From CAWJFJ01 sp963800065 (lineage in GTDB: Bacteria > Actinomycetota > Acidimicrobiia > Acidimicrobiales > UBA8190), in NCBI GenBank assembly GCA_963800065.1, contig CAWCZO010000008.1, positions 930,001-994,000 of the forward strand: a DNA stretch of 64,000 nucleotides, in the 5' to 3' direction. Of the stretch, positions 31,752 to 40,470 are shown piece by piece. The position numbers and the translations under genes were made by a program. Every line of letters starts with the position of its first letter. The stretch's first letter is position 1. The notes beneath the pieces were generated by a model. That model did no database searches. It was given only the letters and a program-made list of their open reading frames with translations, and was not told the DNA's origin.

Positions 31752-34700
31752 CTACTGCAGATCGGCCACGCCGATGACCGAGTTGGGCCGGTCGATCACC
31801 GTGCCGGTGTTTCCCGTCACGGTCAGGTCGCCGAGTACGGAGTTGTTGATCACCGTGACCCCGCCGGTATTGCTCTTGACGAGGATGATCCCGATGGCGC
31901 AGGCCCGCTGGAGCGACACGTTGCCGCTGTTGCTGCTCAGCGACACGCCGCCTATCAGCGTCGAACCTCCGCACGAGGTGGTGCCGTCTCCGACCACGGT
32001 CGGCGCCGCCGATCCGGTAGCCGACAGGATCAGCGCCACGCTGGTGTTGCACATGCGGAGGGCGGCCGCACCGTTGGCGGTGAGCTCGCCCAGGAGCAAC
32101 GCCCCCTCAGTGTCGAGGGAGCCGCCCGGCTTGACGGTGACTTCGCCCACGACCCAGCAGCCGGGGCCGATGAGGACCGACTGGCCAGCGTTGACCGTCA
32201 CCGAACCGAACGTGTCGCAGACGCTCGATGTGTAACCCACGGTGAGAGTCCCCGCCACGAAGGCGAAGGTGTAGTTGGTGGCGTGGAGCGTGCCGGCGGA
32301 ACAGGTGATCGGGTAGGTGCCGTCAGGGCTGTTCGTGCTGGCCGTCGTGGTGCACGCCGCCTGGCCTGTCACGCCCGAGGTGGCGAGGGTCTGGCCGTTG
32401 ACGAACCCGGTGATGGTGTAGGTCAGCGTGGGCACGGCCACCCCGAACATCTTCGTCTGGTTGTTGGCCGTGACGGTCAGCGTGGCCGGGGTGACCTGTA
32501 CCGACCCGTTGGCGTAGCTGATCGTGTAGTTGGCGTCCACCGCCCCCGAGCATGTCGAGGCGTAGTTCCCGACCGGGCTGGTCGGTCCGGCGGTGGTGGA
32601 GCAGACCAGACCGCCTCCCAGCACCGACTTCGTCTGGCCGTTGACCAGGCCGGTGACGGTCGCCTGAATGGCCGGCGCCGCCGAGCCGTAGGTGAAGCTG
32701 GCCGACGAGGCCGTGATGGTGAGCGGGGCGGGGCTGACGTGGACCGACCCGTTCACGTAGCTGATCGTGTAGTCGGGGTCGACGGCGCCGCTGCAACTCG
32801 TGCTGTACGCCCCGACCGGGCTGGACGATGTCGCCGTCGTCGAACAGGTCGGCGCCTGGGTAAGCGATGCGGCGCTGTCACCGTTGACGAATCCTGCGTA
32901 CGACGGGGTCACGCTGGGCAATGCGCCCCCGTAGGTCATGGTGCCCGAGGAGGCGGTGACCACCAGGGCCGCCGCGCCCACGACGACCTGGCCCGGAACG
33001 TAGGAAATGGCGTAGTCGGGATCGGACCCGCCCGAGCAGCTGCTCGGGTAGGTGCCCACCGGGCTATTGGCCGTGGCCGTCGTCGAGCACGTGGGCGCCG
33101 TGTTCAGGCTGCCGGGACCGTCGCCGTTGACGAATCCAGAGTACGACGGCGTGATCGCCGGTGGGTTGGCGCCGTAGGTCGAGGTGCCCGACGAGGCGGC
33201 TACCACCAGTGGCGCGGCGGTCACCTGCACCGAGCCGTCGATGTAGCCGATGGTGTAGTTGGCGTCGGTGGCACCGGAGCAGTTGCTGTCGTAGGAGCCC
33301 ACCGGGCTCGACGACGTGGCCGTGGTCGAACAGACCAGACCGGTCAGGTCATCGACGGTGTCGCCGTTGACCAGACCGGACACGGCCGGGGTGATCGCCG
33401 GCGGCGTGGTGCCGTAGGTCGACGAACCCGACGAGGCCGTGATGGTCAGATTGGCCGGGGTGACACTGACGGAACCGTCCACGTAGCCGATGCTGTAGTT
33501 GGCGTCGGTGGCACCGGAGCAGTTGCTGTCATAGGTGCCGACCGGGCTCGACGATGTGGCCGTGGTCGAACAGCTCAGACCGGCGAGCACGGCGACGGTT
33601 TCGCCGTTCTGCAGACCGGACACCGACGGGGTGATCGTCGGTGGGGTGGAGCCGTAGGTCGACGAGCCCGACGAGGCCGTGATGGTCAGCGTGGCCGGGG
33701 TCACGGTCACCGTGCCGTCGACGTAGCTGATGGTGTAGTTGGCGTCCACGGCCCCCGAGCAGATGCTGTCGTAGGTGCCGACCGGGCTGGTGGCATTCAC
33801 CGACGTGGTGCAGGTCGCGGCCGGCGACAGCGACGAGGCGCTGTCGCCGTTGACGAATCCACTGTAGGAGGGCGTGATGTCAGGCGCCGCGCTGCCGTAG
33901 CTGGCCGACGACGAGGAGGCTGACACCTCGAGCGGGGCCGGCGAGACGGTGACGCCGCCGTCCACGTAGCTGATGGTGTAGTTGGCGTCCACGGCACCGG
34001 AACAGCTGCTGTCGTAGGAGCCGACAGGACTGGATGACGTGGCCGTGGTCGTGCACGTCGGCGCTGTCGTGAGCGACGAGGCGCTGTCCCCGTTGACGAA
34101 GCCGTTGTAGCTCGGCGTGATCGTCGGGGGCGCGCCGCCGTAGGTCATGTCGCCGGGCGACGCCACCACGATCAGCACCTGCGGGCCGATCACCACGGCT
34201 CCGTCGACGTAGCTGATGGTGTAGTTGGCGTCCACGGCACCGGAACAGCTGCTGTCGTAGGAGCCGACAGGACTCGACGACATGGCCGTGGTCGTGCACG
34301 TCGGCGCCGTCGTGAGCGACGAGGCGCTATCCCCGTTGACGAAGCCGTTGTAGCTCGGCGTGATGGCCGGGACGGCGCTGCCGTAGGTCGACGGCGCCGA
34401 CGAGGCTGTAACGGTCAACGCCGCCGGATTGACGGTGACGATCCCGTCCACCGATGTGATGAGGTAGTTGGGGTCGGACGCCCCGGCGCAGACGCTGGCG
34501 TAGGTTCCGACCGGGCTGGAGCTGACCGCCGACGTCCCGCAATCGAGGCCGGCGCCGAGAACGGCAATCGTTTCGCCATTCTGGAGCCCGTCGGCGGAAG
34601 CGGTGATCGTCGGCGGTGTGCTGCCGTAGGTCATCGAGCCCGACGAGGCGGTCAACGTCAGAGGTGCCGGGCTGACGGTAACGGAGCCGTCGACGTAGCT

Positions 34701-37448
34701 GACGGTGTAGTTGGCGTCAGTGGCGCCGGAGCAGTTGCTGTCGTAGGAGCCGACCGGGCTCGAAGAGCTGGCGTCGGTCGAGCACGACAGCCCGACCAGG
34801 ACCGAGGCTTGCTCACCGTTCTGAAGGCCGACGACCGAGGCGGTGATGGCCGGCGGGTTGGCCCCGTAGGTCATCGACCCCGACGAAGCCGTGACGGTCA
34901 GTGCCGCCGGGGTCACGTTCACGGCTCCGGCGACGTAGGTGATGGTGTAGTTCGAGTCGAAGGCGCCCGAGCAGGTGGTCGGGTAGGTGCCGACGGGGCT
35001 GGAGGCGTCGGCCGCCGTGGTGCACTGGAGGCCGGCACCGAGGACAGACGCCCCCTCGCCGTTCTGCAGACCCGAGACGGTCGGGGTGACGGCCGGGACG
35101 GCGCTGCCGTAGACCGTGTAGGCCGACGACGCCGTGATCACGACGGGGGCCGGCGCCACGGTGACGGAGCCGTCGACGTAGGTGATGGAGTAATTCGGGT
35201 CAGCGGCTCCCGAGCACGACGTGGTGTAGGTGCCCACCGGGCTCGACGCGCTGGCGCCGGTGCCGCAGGTCGGCGCCGTGGTGAGCGAGGAGGCCGTGTC
35301 TCCGTTGAGGAAGCCGGAGTACGACGGGGTGACCGCCGTCGGCTCGGTGCCGTAGGTCGTCGACAGAGATGATGCCGTCACGACCAGCGGGGCCGCACCG
35401 ACGATCATCTGACCGGCGGTGTAGCTGATGCTGTAGTTGGCATCGGTCGCCCCGGTGCAATTGGTGTCATAGGTCCCGACCGAGCTCAACGAGGTGGCGG
35501 TGGTCGAGCAGGTCAGACCGGTGAGATCGGCCACCGTCTCGCTGTTCTGGAGGCCGGTGACGGTCGGGGTGACCGCCGGCGGGCTGCTGCCGTAGGTCAT
35601 CGTCCCCGACGAGGCCGCGATGCTGAGAGGTGCCGGGCCGACCATGATGGAACCGGCCGCATAGGTGATGGCGTAGTTCGGGTCGGAGGCGCCCGTGCAC
35701 GTGCTCGGGTAGGTGCCGACCGGGGTGGTGGCCACCACGCCGGTGCTGCACACCGCTTGCGATGTCAGCGACGAGGCGTTGTCACCGTTCACGAAACCGC
35801 CGTAGGAGGGGGTCACCGCCGGGGCGGCCGAGCCATACACGGAGGCGGCCGACGACGCGGTGACGGTCAGCGGAGCGGCGGCCACGTCGACCCCCAGGGC
35901 GGTGGCCGTGCTGCCCAGCGCGTTGTTGTCACCGGAGTAGGTGGCACCCAGGGAGTGGTTACCGGCGGTCAAGGCCGACGTCGTGCACTGCGCCTGGTAG
36001 CTCGGGCCCACCGGGGTCAGTGCCACGGCACCGCAGCCGGCGAGGGTCGAACTGCCGTCAGTGAAATTGACGGTGCCTCCACCGTCGGTGCCGGTCACCG
36101 TGGCCGTGATCGTCTCGCTCTGCCCGTAGGTGGGAGACGGCACCGACGCCGACAATGTCGTGGCCGACGCCGTCGGGGCCGGGATCACGACGGCCAGCAT
36201 GTGGAATGCCGAGGAGTCGGAACCCAAGATGGTGGCGGTGGCACCGACCGACAGGGACACGGGGGTCGGAGTCAGGGCGTTCGTCATGGTGCCGTTGCCG
36301 AGCTGTCCGTACCCGTTCTGACCCATGGCGTCGATACCGCCGGCGGTGGTGAGGATCATGCCGTCGTACGCCCCGGCGCTGATGGCCGAAGGTTTGACAC
36401 CGCCGGGGAGGTTGATTTCCTTCGGGGTGTCGCGGTTGGCGGTAAGGCCGTCGCCGATCTCCCCGTCGGCGCCGTAGCCCCAGGTGTACAGGTCACCGTT
36501 GGAGCCGATGGCCAGGCTGTTGTACAGGCCGGCGGCCACGGTGGTGGCGGTGACACCGGCGGCCAGGGTGACCGCCTTGGGGGTGTCGGATTCGTTGTTG
36601 GTGCCGTCGCCGAGCTGGCCGTATTCGTTGCCGCCGAACGTATAGAGCGCGCCGGTGGTGCTGACGACCAGCGCGTGGTGGTAGCCGGCGGCCACCGTGG
36701 CCGGCGTGACGCCGGCGGCCAGGGACACGGTGACCGGTGACGTCGGGGTGGTCTCGTTGCCGTCGCCGAGCTGGCCCTTGTCGTTGTATCCCCAGGCGTA
36801 CAACTTGCCGTTGGAGCCGATGGCGAAGGTGGAGTACTCGCCGGCGGCGAGCCCGCTGAACGTGAGACCGGCCGGCAGGGACACCGCCGTCGGCGAGTCC
36901 GACTGCGTGGTGGACCCGTTACCGAGCTCCGCCAGGGAGTTGTCGCCCCAGGCGTAGACGCGCCCGTTGGAGCCCACGGCGAAGCTGTCGTATTCCCCGG
37001 CCGCGATCTCTGTGGCCTGGACGCCGCCGGGCAGGGTGATGGCCACGGGGGTGGAGGAGGAGTTGGTGTTCCCGGTGCCCAACTGGCCGAAGCCGTTGTC
37101 GCCCCAGGCATAGAGGTTTCCGTCCGAGCCGATGGCGAGGGTGTGGTAGCCGCCCACGGCGACCGCCGTGGCCGTGGCGCCCCCCGGCAGGGACACCGCC
37201 ACCGGTGTGGACGAGGAATTGGTGTTCCCGTTCCCCAACTGGCCGAAGGCGTTGTAGCCCCACGCTTCGAGCACCGGGGTCGGGGTGGCACCGGCCGTGG
37301 CACTGGTGCCGACGGCGACCAACATGCCGGAAACCGTCAAGGCGGCCAGGACGGCGGCGCGCAGGCGGCGCCCTCGAGCCCTGGTCGCGTCGCTGGCCCA
37401 GTTGTGGCGTGTGGTTCGTGTCCCGGTGCCTACGGACGATTCCCGCAT
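31752..37448 (-). CDS. Giant secreted protein: RCC1 propeller, Ig-like domain, 15 MBG repeats
   Basis: A 1898-residue exported protein with a long signal peptide (RARGRRLRAAVLAALTVSGMLV, then TSATAGATP). Residues 60-420 hold seven RCC1-type blades (LYAWGDNGFGQLGTGN style), a complete propeller. An Ig-like domain (PTYGQSETITATVTG) follows, then 15 MBG-type repeats of about 80 residues, each opening TASSGxxTYG and closing YTISYVDGSVTVxPA. The C-terminal 150 residues (SVTVNAGQSVLIGPGCWVVGEVTV) look like a beta-helix with regular V-G-G-V steps. There is no sortase or lipid anchor, so it is released or held by its tail. An adhesin or surface-structure role is inference. Confidence 0.85.
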   Translation of the reverse strand: MRESSVGTGTRTTRHNWASDATRARGRRLRAAVLAALTVSGMLVAVGTSATAGATPTPVLEAWGYNAFGQLGNGNTNSSSTPVAVSLPGGATATAVAVGGYHTLAIGSDGNLYAWGDNGFGQLGTGNTNSSSTPVAITLPGGVQATEIAAGEYDSFAVGSNGRVYAWGDNSLAELGNGSTTQSDSPTAVSLPAGLTFSGLAAGEYSTFAIGSNGKLYAWGYNDKGQLGDGNETTPTSPVTVSLAAGVTPATVAAGYHHALVVSTTGALYTFGGNEYGQLGDGTNNESDTPKAVTLAAGVTATTVAAGLYNSLAIGSNGDLYTWGYGADGEIGDGLTANRDTPKEINLPGGVKPSAISAGAYDGMILTTAGGIDAMGQNGYGQLGNGTMTNALTPTPVSLSVGATATILGSDSSAFHMLAVVIPAPTASATTLSASVPSPTYGQSETITATVTGTDGGGTVNFTDGSSTLAGCGAVALTPVGPSYQAQCTTSALTAGNHSLGATYSGDNNALGSTATALGVDVAAAPLTVTASSAASVYGSAAPAVTPSYGGFVNGDNASSLTSQAVCSTGVVATTPVGTYPSTCTGASDPNYAITYAAGSIMVGPAPLSIAASSGTMTYGSSPPAVTPTVTGLQNSETVADLTGLTCSTTATSLSSVGTYDTNCTGATDANYSISYTAGQMIVGAAPLVVTASSLSTTYGTEPTAVTPSYSGFLNGDTASSLTTAPTCGTGASASSPVGTYTTSCSGAADPNYSITYVDGSVTVAPAPVVITASSAYTVYGSAVPAVTPTVSGLQNGEGASVLGAGLQCTTAADASSPVGTYPTTCSGAFDSNYTITYVAGAVNVTPAALTVTASSGSMTYGANPPAITASVVGLQNGEQASVLVGLSCSTDASSSSPVGSYDSNCSGATDANYTVSYVDGSVTVSPAPLTLTASSGSMTYGSTPPTITASADGLQNGETIAVLGAGLDCGTSAVSSSPVGTYASVCAGASDPNYLITSVDGIVTVNPAALTVTASSAPSTYGSAVPAITPSYNGFVNGDSASSLTTAPTCTTTAMSSSPVGSYDSSCSGAVDANYTISYVDGAVVIGPQVLIVVASPGDMTYGGAPPTITPSYNGFVNGDSASSLTTAPTCTTTATSSSPVGSYDSSCSGAVDANYTISYVDGGVTVSPAPLEVSASSSSASYGSAAPDITPSYSGFVNGDSASSLSPAATCTTSVNATSPVGTYDSICSGAVDANYTISYVDGTVTVTPATLTITASSGSSTYGSTPPTITPSVSGLQNGETVAVLAGLSCSTTATSSSPVGTYDSNCSGATDANYSIGYVDGSVSVTPANLTITASSGSSTYGTTPPAITPAVSGLVNGDTVDDLTGLVCSTTATSSSPVGSYDSNCSGATDANYTIGYIDGSVQVTAAPLVVAASSGTSTYGANPPAITPSYSGFVNGDGPGSLNTAPTCSTTATANSPVGTYPSSCSGGSDPDYAISYVPGQVVVGAAALVVTASSGTMTYGGALPSVTPSYAGFVNGDSAASLTQAPTCSTTATSSSPVGAYSTSCSGAVDPDYTISYVNGSVHVSPAPLTITASSASFTYGSAAPAIQATVTGLVNGQTKSVLGGGLVCSTTAGPTSPVGNYASTCSGAVDANYTISYANGSVQVTPATLTVTANNQTKMFGVAVPTLTYTITGFVNGQTLATSGVTGQAACTTTASTNSPDGTYPITCSAGTLHATNYTFAFVAGTLTVGYTSSVCDTFGSVTVNAGQSVLIGPGCWVVGEVTVKPGGSLDTEGALLLGELTANGAAALRMCNTSVALILSATGSAAPTVVGDGTTSCGGSTLIGGVSLSSNSGNVSLQRACAIGIILVKSNTGGVTVINNSVLGDLTVTGNTGTVIDRPNSVIGVADLQ
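32240..35885. repeat. Fifteen MBG-domain coding repeats (about 243 bp each)
   Basis: Tandem protein-domain repeats inside the giant gene. The seventh and eighth (about 33.9-34.4 kb) are almost identical over about 60 codons, including silent positions, which points to recent duplication or gene conversion. Confidence 0.8.
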
Positions 37449-37479
37449 GGAGCTTCCTTCCCCCTGGTATGGCCGCGCC

Positions 37480-37499
37480 CGACCGGGATAGCCCGGTCG
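37480..37499. promoter_or_regulatory. Hairpin upstream of the giant gene, related to hairpin 2
   Basis: CGACCGGG-ATAG-CCCGGTCG lies 31 bp from the giant gene's ATG. The tail at 37508-37522, GCAGCCTTCTGCTTT, resembles the tail of the duplicated hairpin 2 (GCTGCCTTCTGTTTG). It may be a shortened relative of that element, or a 5'-leader structure of the giant gene. Confidence 0.4.
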
Positions 37500-37570
37500 C
37501 TGCCGACGCAGCCTTCTGCTTTCCGCCTGTCGTTGGTTGTGGCCGTTGTACGGTCCGCCTTCGGCGGCTC

Positions 37571-37674
37571 CGCCCTCCGTGCTCCCGTTCCGCCCTCCGT
37601 GCTCCCGTTCCGCCCTCCGTGCTCCCGTTCCGCCCTCCGTGCTCCCGTTCCGCCCTCCGTGCTCCCGTTCCGCC
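37571..37674. repeat. 20-bp tandem repeat, about 5.2 units
   Basis: CGCCCTCCGTGCTCCCGTTC is repeated five times perfectly, then a partial unit. It lies 123-226 bp upstream of the giant gene and has no coding sense. Copy-number variation could change promoter spacing. Confidence 0.95.
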
Positions 37675-37709
37675 TTCCTAGATCTCCCTCATTCGGTCCT
37701 CGTCGGCTG

Positions 37710-38393
37710 TCAGGCCTTCGGGGTGAACGTGATCGTGCTCATCGACGAGTCGAATTCGGCCGTGGAGACCTTCCCCGTACCGCCGAGGCAATTCGTGAGC
37801 GCGGTGGTGGAGGGCGAGTCGAACACCGCGTGGATCGCCACGGTGCCGGCGAACGACCCCTTGGCCTTTCCGCTGAACGTCAGGGAATCGAGTCCCGCGT
37901 CGGTTCCCCAGGTCCCGCCCTTGGCCACCTTGATCTTGGTGGCGGCGTCAGGTGCAGCCCCCGTCGTCCACTCGTAAGTGGGCTTGAACTTCGGCCAGCT
38001 GAGGTCGAGGAACGACGGGCAGCTTCCAGCTGCTTTCCCGCCCCCCGGGAGGCGCTTGAGCCCCTTGACCTTGATGGTGGTGGCCTTGGTCTGCGCACCG
38101 CCGGTGGGCAGCAACCCTGCCGTGAGCGTGCCGGCACAATCCGACAGTGCCGCCGGTCCCATCTTCACGACCTCTTTCTTGGCCCCGAGAGTGCCCGGGA
38201 AGGGCGAGAGGGGTGGGGTAAAGGTGAAGCTCGACGCCAGATTGCAGGTCAGCGTGCCCTTGGCGTCGACACCGCCGCCTGCGGACGCTGGGCCGACCGC
38301 CACGACGACAGCGGCGACGGGGATGATGGCGGCGGCAGCCACCCGGGCGAGTTTCCCTGACAGCACCACGGATCCCCCTTTTGGCGGGGACAT
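37710..38393 (-). CDS. Secreted hypothetical protein
   Basis: About 227 residues with a signal peptide (LSGKLARVAAAAIIPVAAVVVAVGPASA). The mature part is beta-rich in appearance with four or more cysteines (LTCNL, LSDCAG, GSCPSF, LTNCLG) that could form disulfides. No domain recognised. Two starts are possible: ATG 38393, or a downstream GTG preceded by GGGGGA that yields a more typical signal peptide. It is co-directional with the giant gene but separated from it by the 20-bp repeat region. Confidence 0.65.
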   Translation of the reverse strand: MSPPKGGSVVLSGKLARVAAAAIIPVAAVVVAVGPASAGGGVDAKGTLTCNLASSFTFTPPLSPFPGTLGAKKEVVKMGPAALSDCAGTLTAGLLPTGGAQTKATTIKVKGLKRLPGGGKAAGSCPSFLDLSWPKFKPTYEWTTGAAPDAATKIKVAKGGTWGTDAGLDSLTFSGKAKGSFAGTVAIHAVFDSPSTTALTNCLGGTGKVSTAEFDSSMSTITFTPKA

Positions 38394-38505
38394 CCCGGCA
38401 ACACGTCAGACGAAGATCTCGATGCGGCCGACCCCGGAGGCCTCCGATGTCGCCGCTCAATCCCGCCGCCTGCCCGGGACAACCCCCGCATCGCTCCTTC
38501 GTTCG

Positions 38506-38530
38506 GGCACCGACCGCTCCGGTCGGTGCC
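38506..38530. promoter_or_regulatory. Perfect 11-bp inverted repeat
   Basis: GGCACCGACCG-CTC-CGGTCGGTGCC, 113 bp upstream of the reverse secreted-protein gene. It is not followed by a T-run on either strand, so an operator or leader hairpin is likelier than a terminator. Confidence 0.55.
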
Positions 38531-38941
38531 GCCGGTATCGTTACATCGCGGCTGAAAGAGAAGCATCGTCAATTCCGACGAATCTGTTTCCATCGGCACG
38601 CAGCCCGAAGACCGTCGAGAGTTTCGAGGCGCCATCCCGACCTGGAGGTTGCCGACCCCTGATCTCCAAGTTCGTCCGAGGCCGCTGTTTGTACCACTGA
38701 AAGTAGGGAGTTCACCTCCATGCGTCGTCACGTCACCACCGGAGAATAACCTCAGCGAGTGCTACTGATTGTGGCGGCACAACGCTATTCGTGTGAATTT
38801 CCGAATGGAGAGGCACAGGGACGATCAACGAGGGGGGCCCCTTGTCACCAGGGCCGGGACGGCACCGATCAAGGCGTCCTGATCACGACGGCACGCCGTG
38901 TACGGACCCCGATCTCGGGGCACGGGAGGTGGATGCCACGC

Positions 38942-38998
38942 CACAGGTCAGCCGAGTGGGCACAGGTCAGCCGAGTGGGCACAGATCAGCCGAGTGGG
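38942..38998. repeat. Three 19-bp direct repeats
   Basis: CACAGGTCAGCCGAGTGGG occurs three times in tandem, the third with one substitution. No coding frame is associated. Confidence 0.9.
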
Positions 38999-39426
38999 CA
39001 CGGGTGCGAGGGGACTGGCGCCCGACGCCGATTCCCATCGCCCGCCCGGCCGTCAAGGATCCACTAATCCCGAAAGAGCTGTTGCTTCGAGCGGAGAACG
39101 CCTGGCCGATAGTGGCGCGTTTGTCTGAATGACTGGTCGCTCGGTGCCTGGCTCACCTTCGGCTCCCGCTGGGTCGATTCCTCCTCAGCGTGGTCCCCAC
39201 GCCCTGGGCCCTGTTGTCTCCGGGCCGTCCGAGCTCGATCGCTCGTCGGCGGAATTCCGGGCGATAGGGTCCGGCACGTGGAGATCCCCTCGGGTAACGG
39301 CCTGGGCCCCCTCATGTTTGGTGTTCGTCACACCCGGGGAACGCACGGGCGTCATCTGTCACGTCAGGAGCTGGTCGCCCCGAGGCTGCCCCTGGGTAGG
39401 CCCGGGGAGATCATCTAAGGAACGTC

Positions 39427-40371
39427 GTGATCAACATCGTCACAGTTCATTGGCAGACACCGAAATGGATCGAGGTGCAGCTGAGCTACCTCGAGCGCCA
39501 CTTGGACGGAGACTTCCGAGTCTTCGCCTCCCTCAACGGGATTACCGATCCCGAGCTGCGAAATCGTTTCTATTACAGCGAGGACCTGGAGGGTAGCCAC
39601 GAAGAGAAATTGAACGCCTTGGCCGCTGTCGTCATCGAGCGGTCGGACCCGACGGACATCTTGATGTTCATCGACGGAGACGCCTTTCCCGTTCGGAGCC
39701 TCGACTCCTGGATGCACGAGACCCTCCGGTCTTATCCTCTGGCGGCGGTCCGGCGGGACGAAAACCTTGGTGACCAACAGCCTCATCCATGCTTTTGCGT
39801 GACCACTGTCGGCTTCTGGCGAGAGATCGACGGCGACTGGCGCAGGGGAGGGACCTGGATCAACTCCGTGGGCAAGGAGGTCAGCGATCCGGGTGGCAAC
39901 CTTCTACACCGACTGAAAGAGCTGAACCATGACTGGTTGCCGCTCGTGCGGACGAACACCAACAATCCTCATCCACTGTGGTTCGCCGTCTACGGACACC
40001 TCGTGTACCACCATGGGGCCGGCTTCAGGACGATGTTCAGCCGCACTGACCGTGCTCTTCAACCGCAGTTCGGGAAGGCCTACATAGTCAAGAGGCGGGG
40101 GCCGACGGTGGGAGCCCTTCGCTTGGCTGTCCAAGCAGACCCGTCACGGCTGACTCACCTCCGACCGCGCCATCTGGTCGTCCTTGCCCGGGCAATCCAA
40201 ATGACCATCCTCGAGAGACGCCGGCACTGGTACATGAGGCGCAGATCCCGGTACATCGAGCAGACGCAGGTCGAAGCCGAAGAGATCTTCGCCCGGCTGC
40301 AGGTCGACCCGGATTTCTACCTGTGGCTTGACAGTGACGCCGGAGAAGCGGCCTACGACCTCGCCACCTGA
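39427..40371 (+). CDS. Glycosyltransferase-like protein
   Basis: A 314-residue soluble protein. The N-terminus INIVTVHWQTPKWIEVQLSYLERHL and the acidic motif MFIDGDAFPV (a DxD-like metal site near residue 82) suggest a GT-A nucleotide-sugar transferase fold. The C-terminal third is basic and helical. The GTG at 39427 follows AAGGA. It is the first of three forward genes (with a sulfatase-fold protein and a sulfotransferase) that look like a cell-surface modification set. The family call is moderate because no named domain is certain. Confidence 0.6.
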   Translation: MINIVTVHWQTPKWIEVQLSYLERHLDGDFRVFASLNGITDPELRNRFYYSEDLEGSHEEKLNALAAVVIERSDPTDILMFIDGDAFPVRSLDSWMHETLRSYPLAAVRRDENLGDQQPHPCFCVTTVGFWREIDGDWRRGGTWINSVGKEVSDPGGNLLHRLKELNHDWLPLVRTNTNNPHPLWFAVYGHLVYHHGAGFRTMFSRTDRALQPQFGKAYIVKRRGPTVGALRLAVQADPSRLTHLRPRHLVVLARAIQMTILERRRHWYMRRRSRYIEQTQVEAEEIFARLQVDPDFYLWLDSDAGEAAYDLAT

Positions 40372-40396
40372 GTACAGCCGTTCCGTTCGGACCAGC

Positions 40397-40428
40397 CGTC
40401 TAGGATTCGTCTTCGTCGAAGCTAGACG
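40397..40428 (+). promoter_or_regulatory. Hairpin in the gap before the sulfatase-fold gene
   Basis: CGTCTAG pairs with CTAGACG, with an inner TTCG/CGAA helix. It lies 27 nt after the glycosyltransferase-like gene and 43 nt before the next start, so it could be an attenuator or a processing site. Confidence 0.4.
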
Positions 40429-40470
40429 ATCGAGCGCGTCGGGCTGCTGCGTGCGGAGGCAGGAGGTGAG

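Larger units (their letters stand above)
38394..39426. other. One-kilobase region without a recognisable gene
   Basis: Holds an 11-bp perfect hairpin (38506-38530) and three 19-bp direct repeats (38942-38998). Base composition is less GC-rich than the flanks in places. The open frames present lack a ribosome site and protein-like composition. It separates the reverse-strand secreted genes from the forward surface-modification genes. Confidence 0.6.

Noticed and set aside
32283..33923. Forward open frame across the MBG repeats
   Set aside because: It is a repetitive shadow of the giant gene; its repeats only mirror the MBG DNA repeats.
37448..37540. Cyclic-di-GMP (GEMM) riboswitch upstream of the giant gene
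   Set aside because: I looked for the conserved GEMM core on the leader strand and did not find it; only a simple hairpin is present.
37571..37674. CRISPR array
   Set aside because: Units of 20 bp are directly adjacent without spacers, and no cas genes are present.
38759..39128. Small forward ORFs in the gene-free kilobase
   Set aside because: They lack ribosome sites, overlap in several frames and include the 19-bp repeats; the translations have no protein-like pattern.
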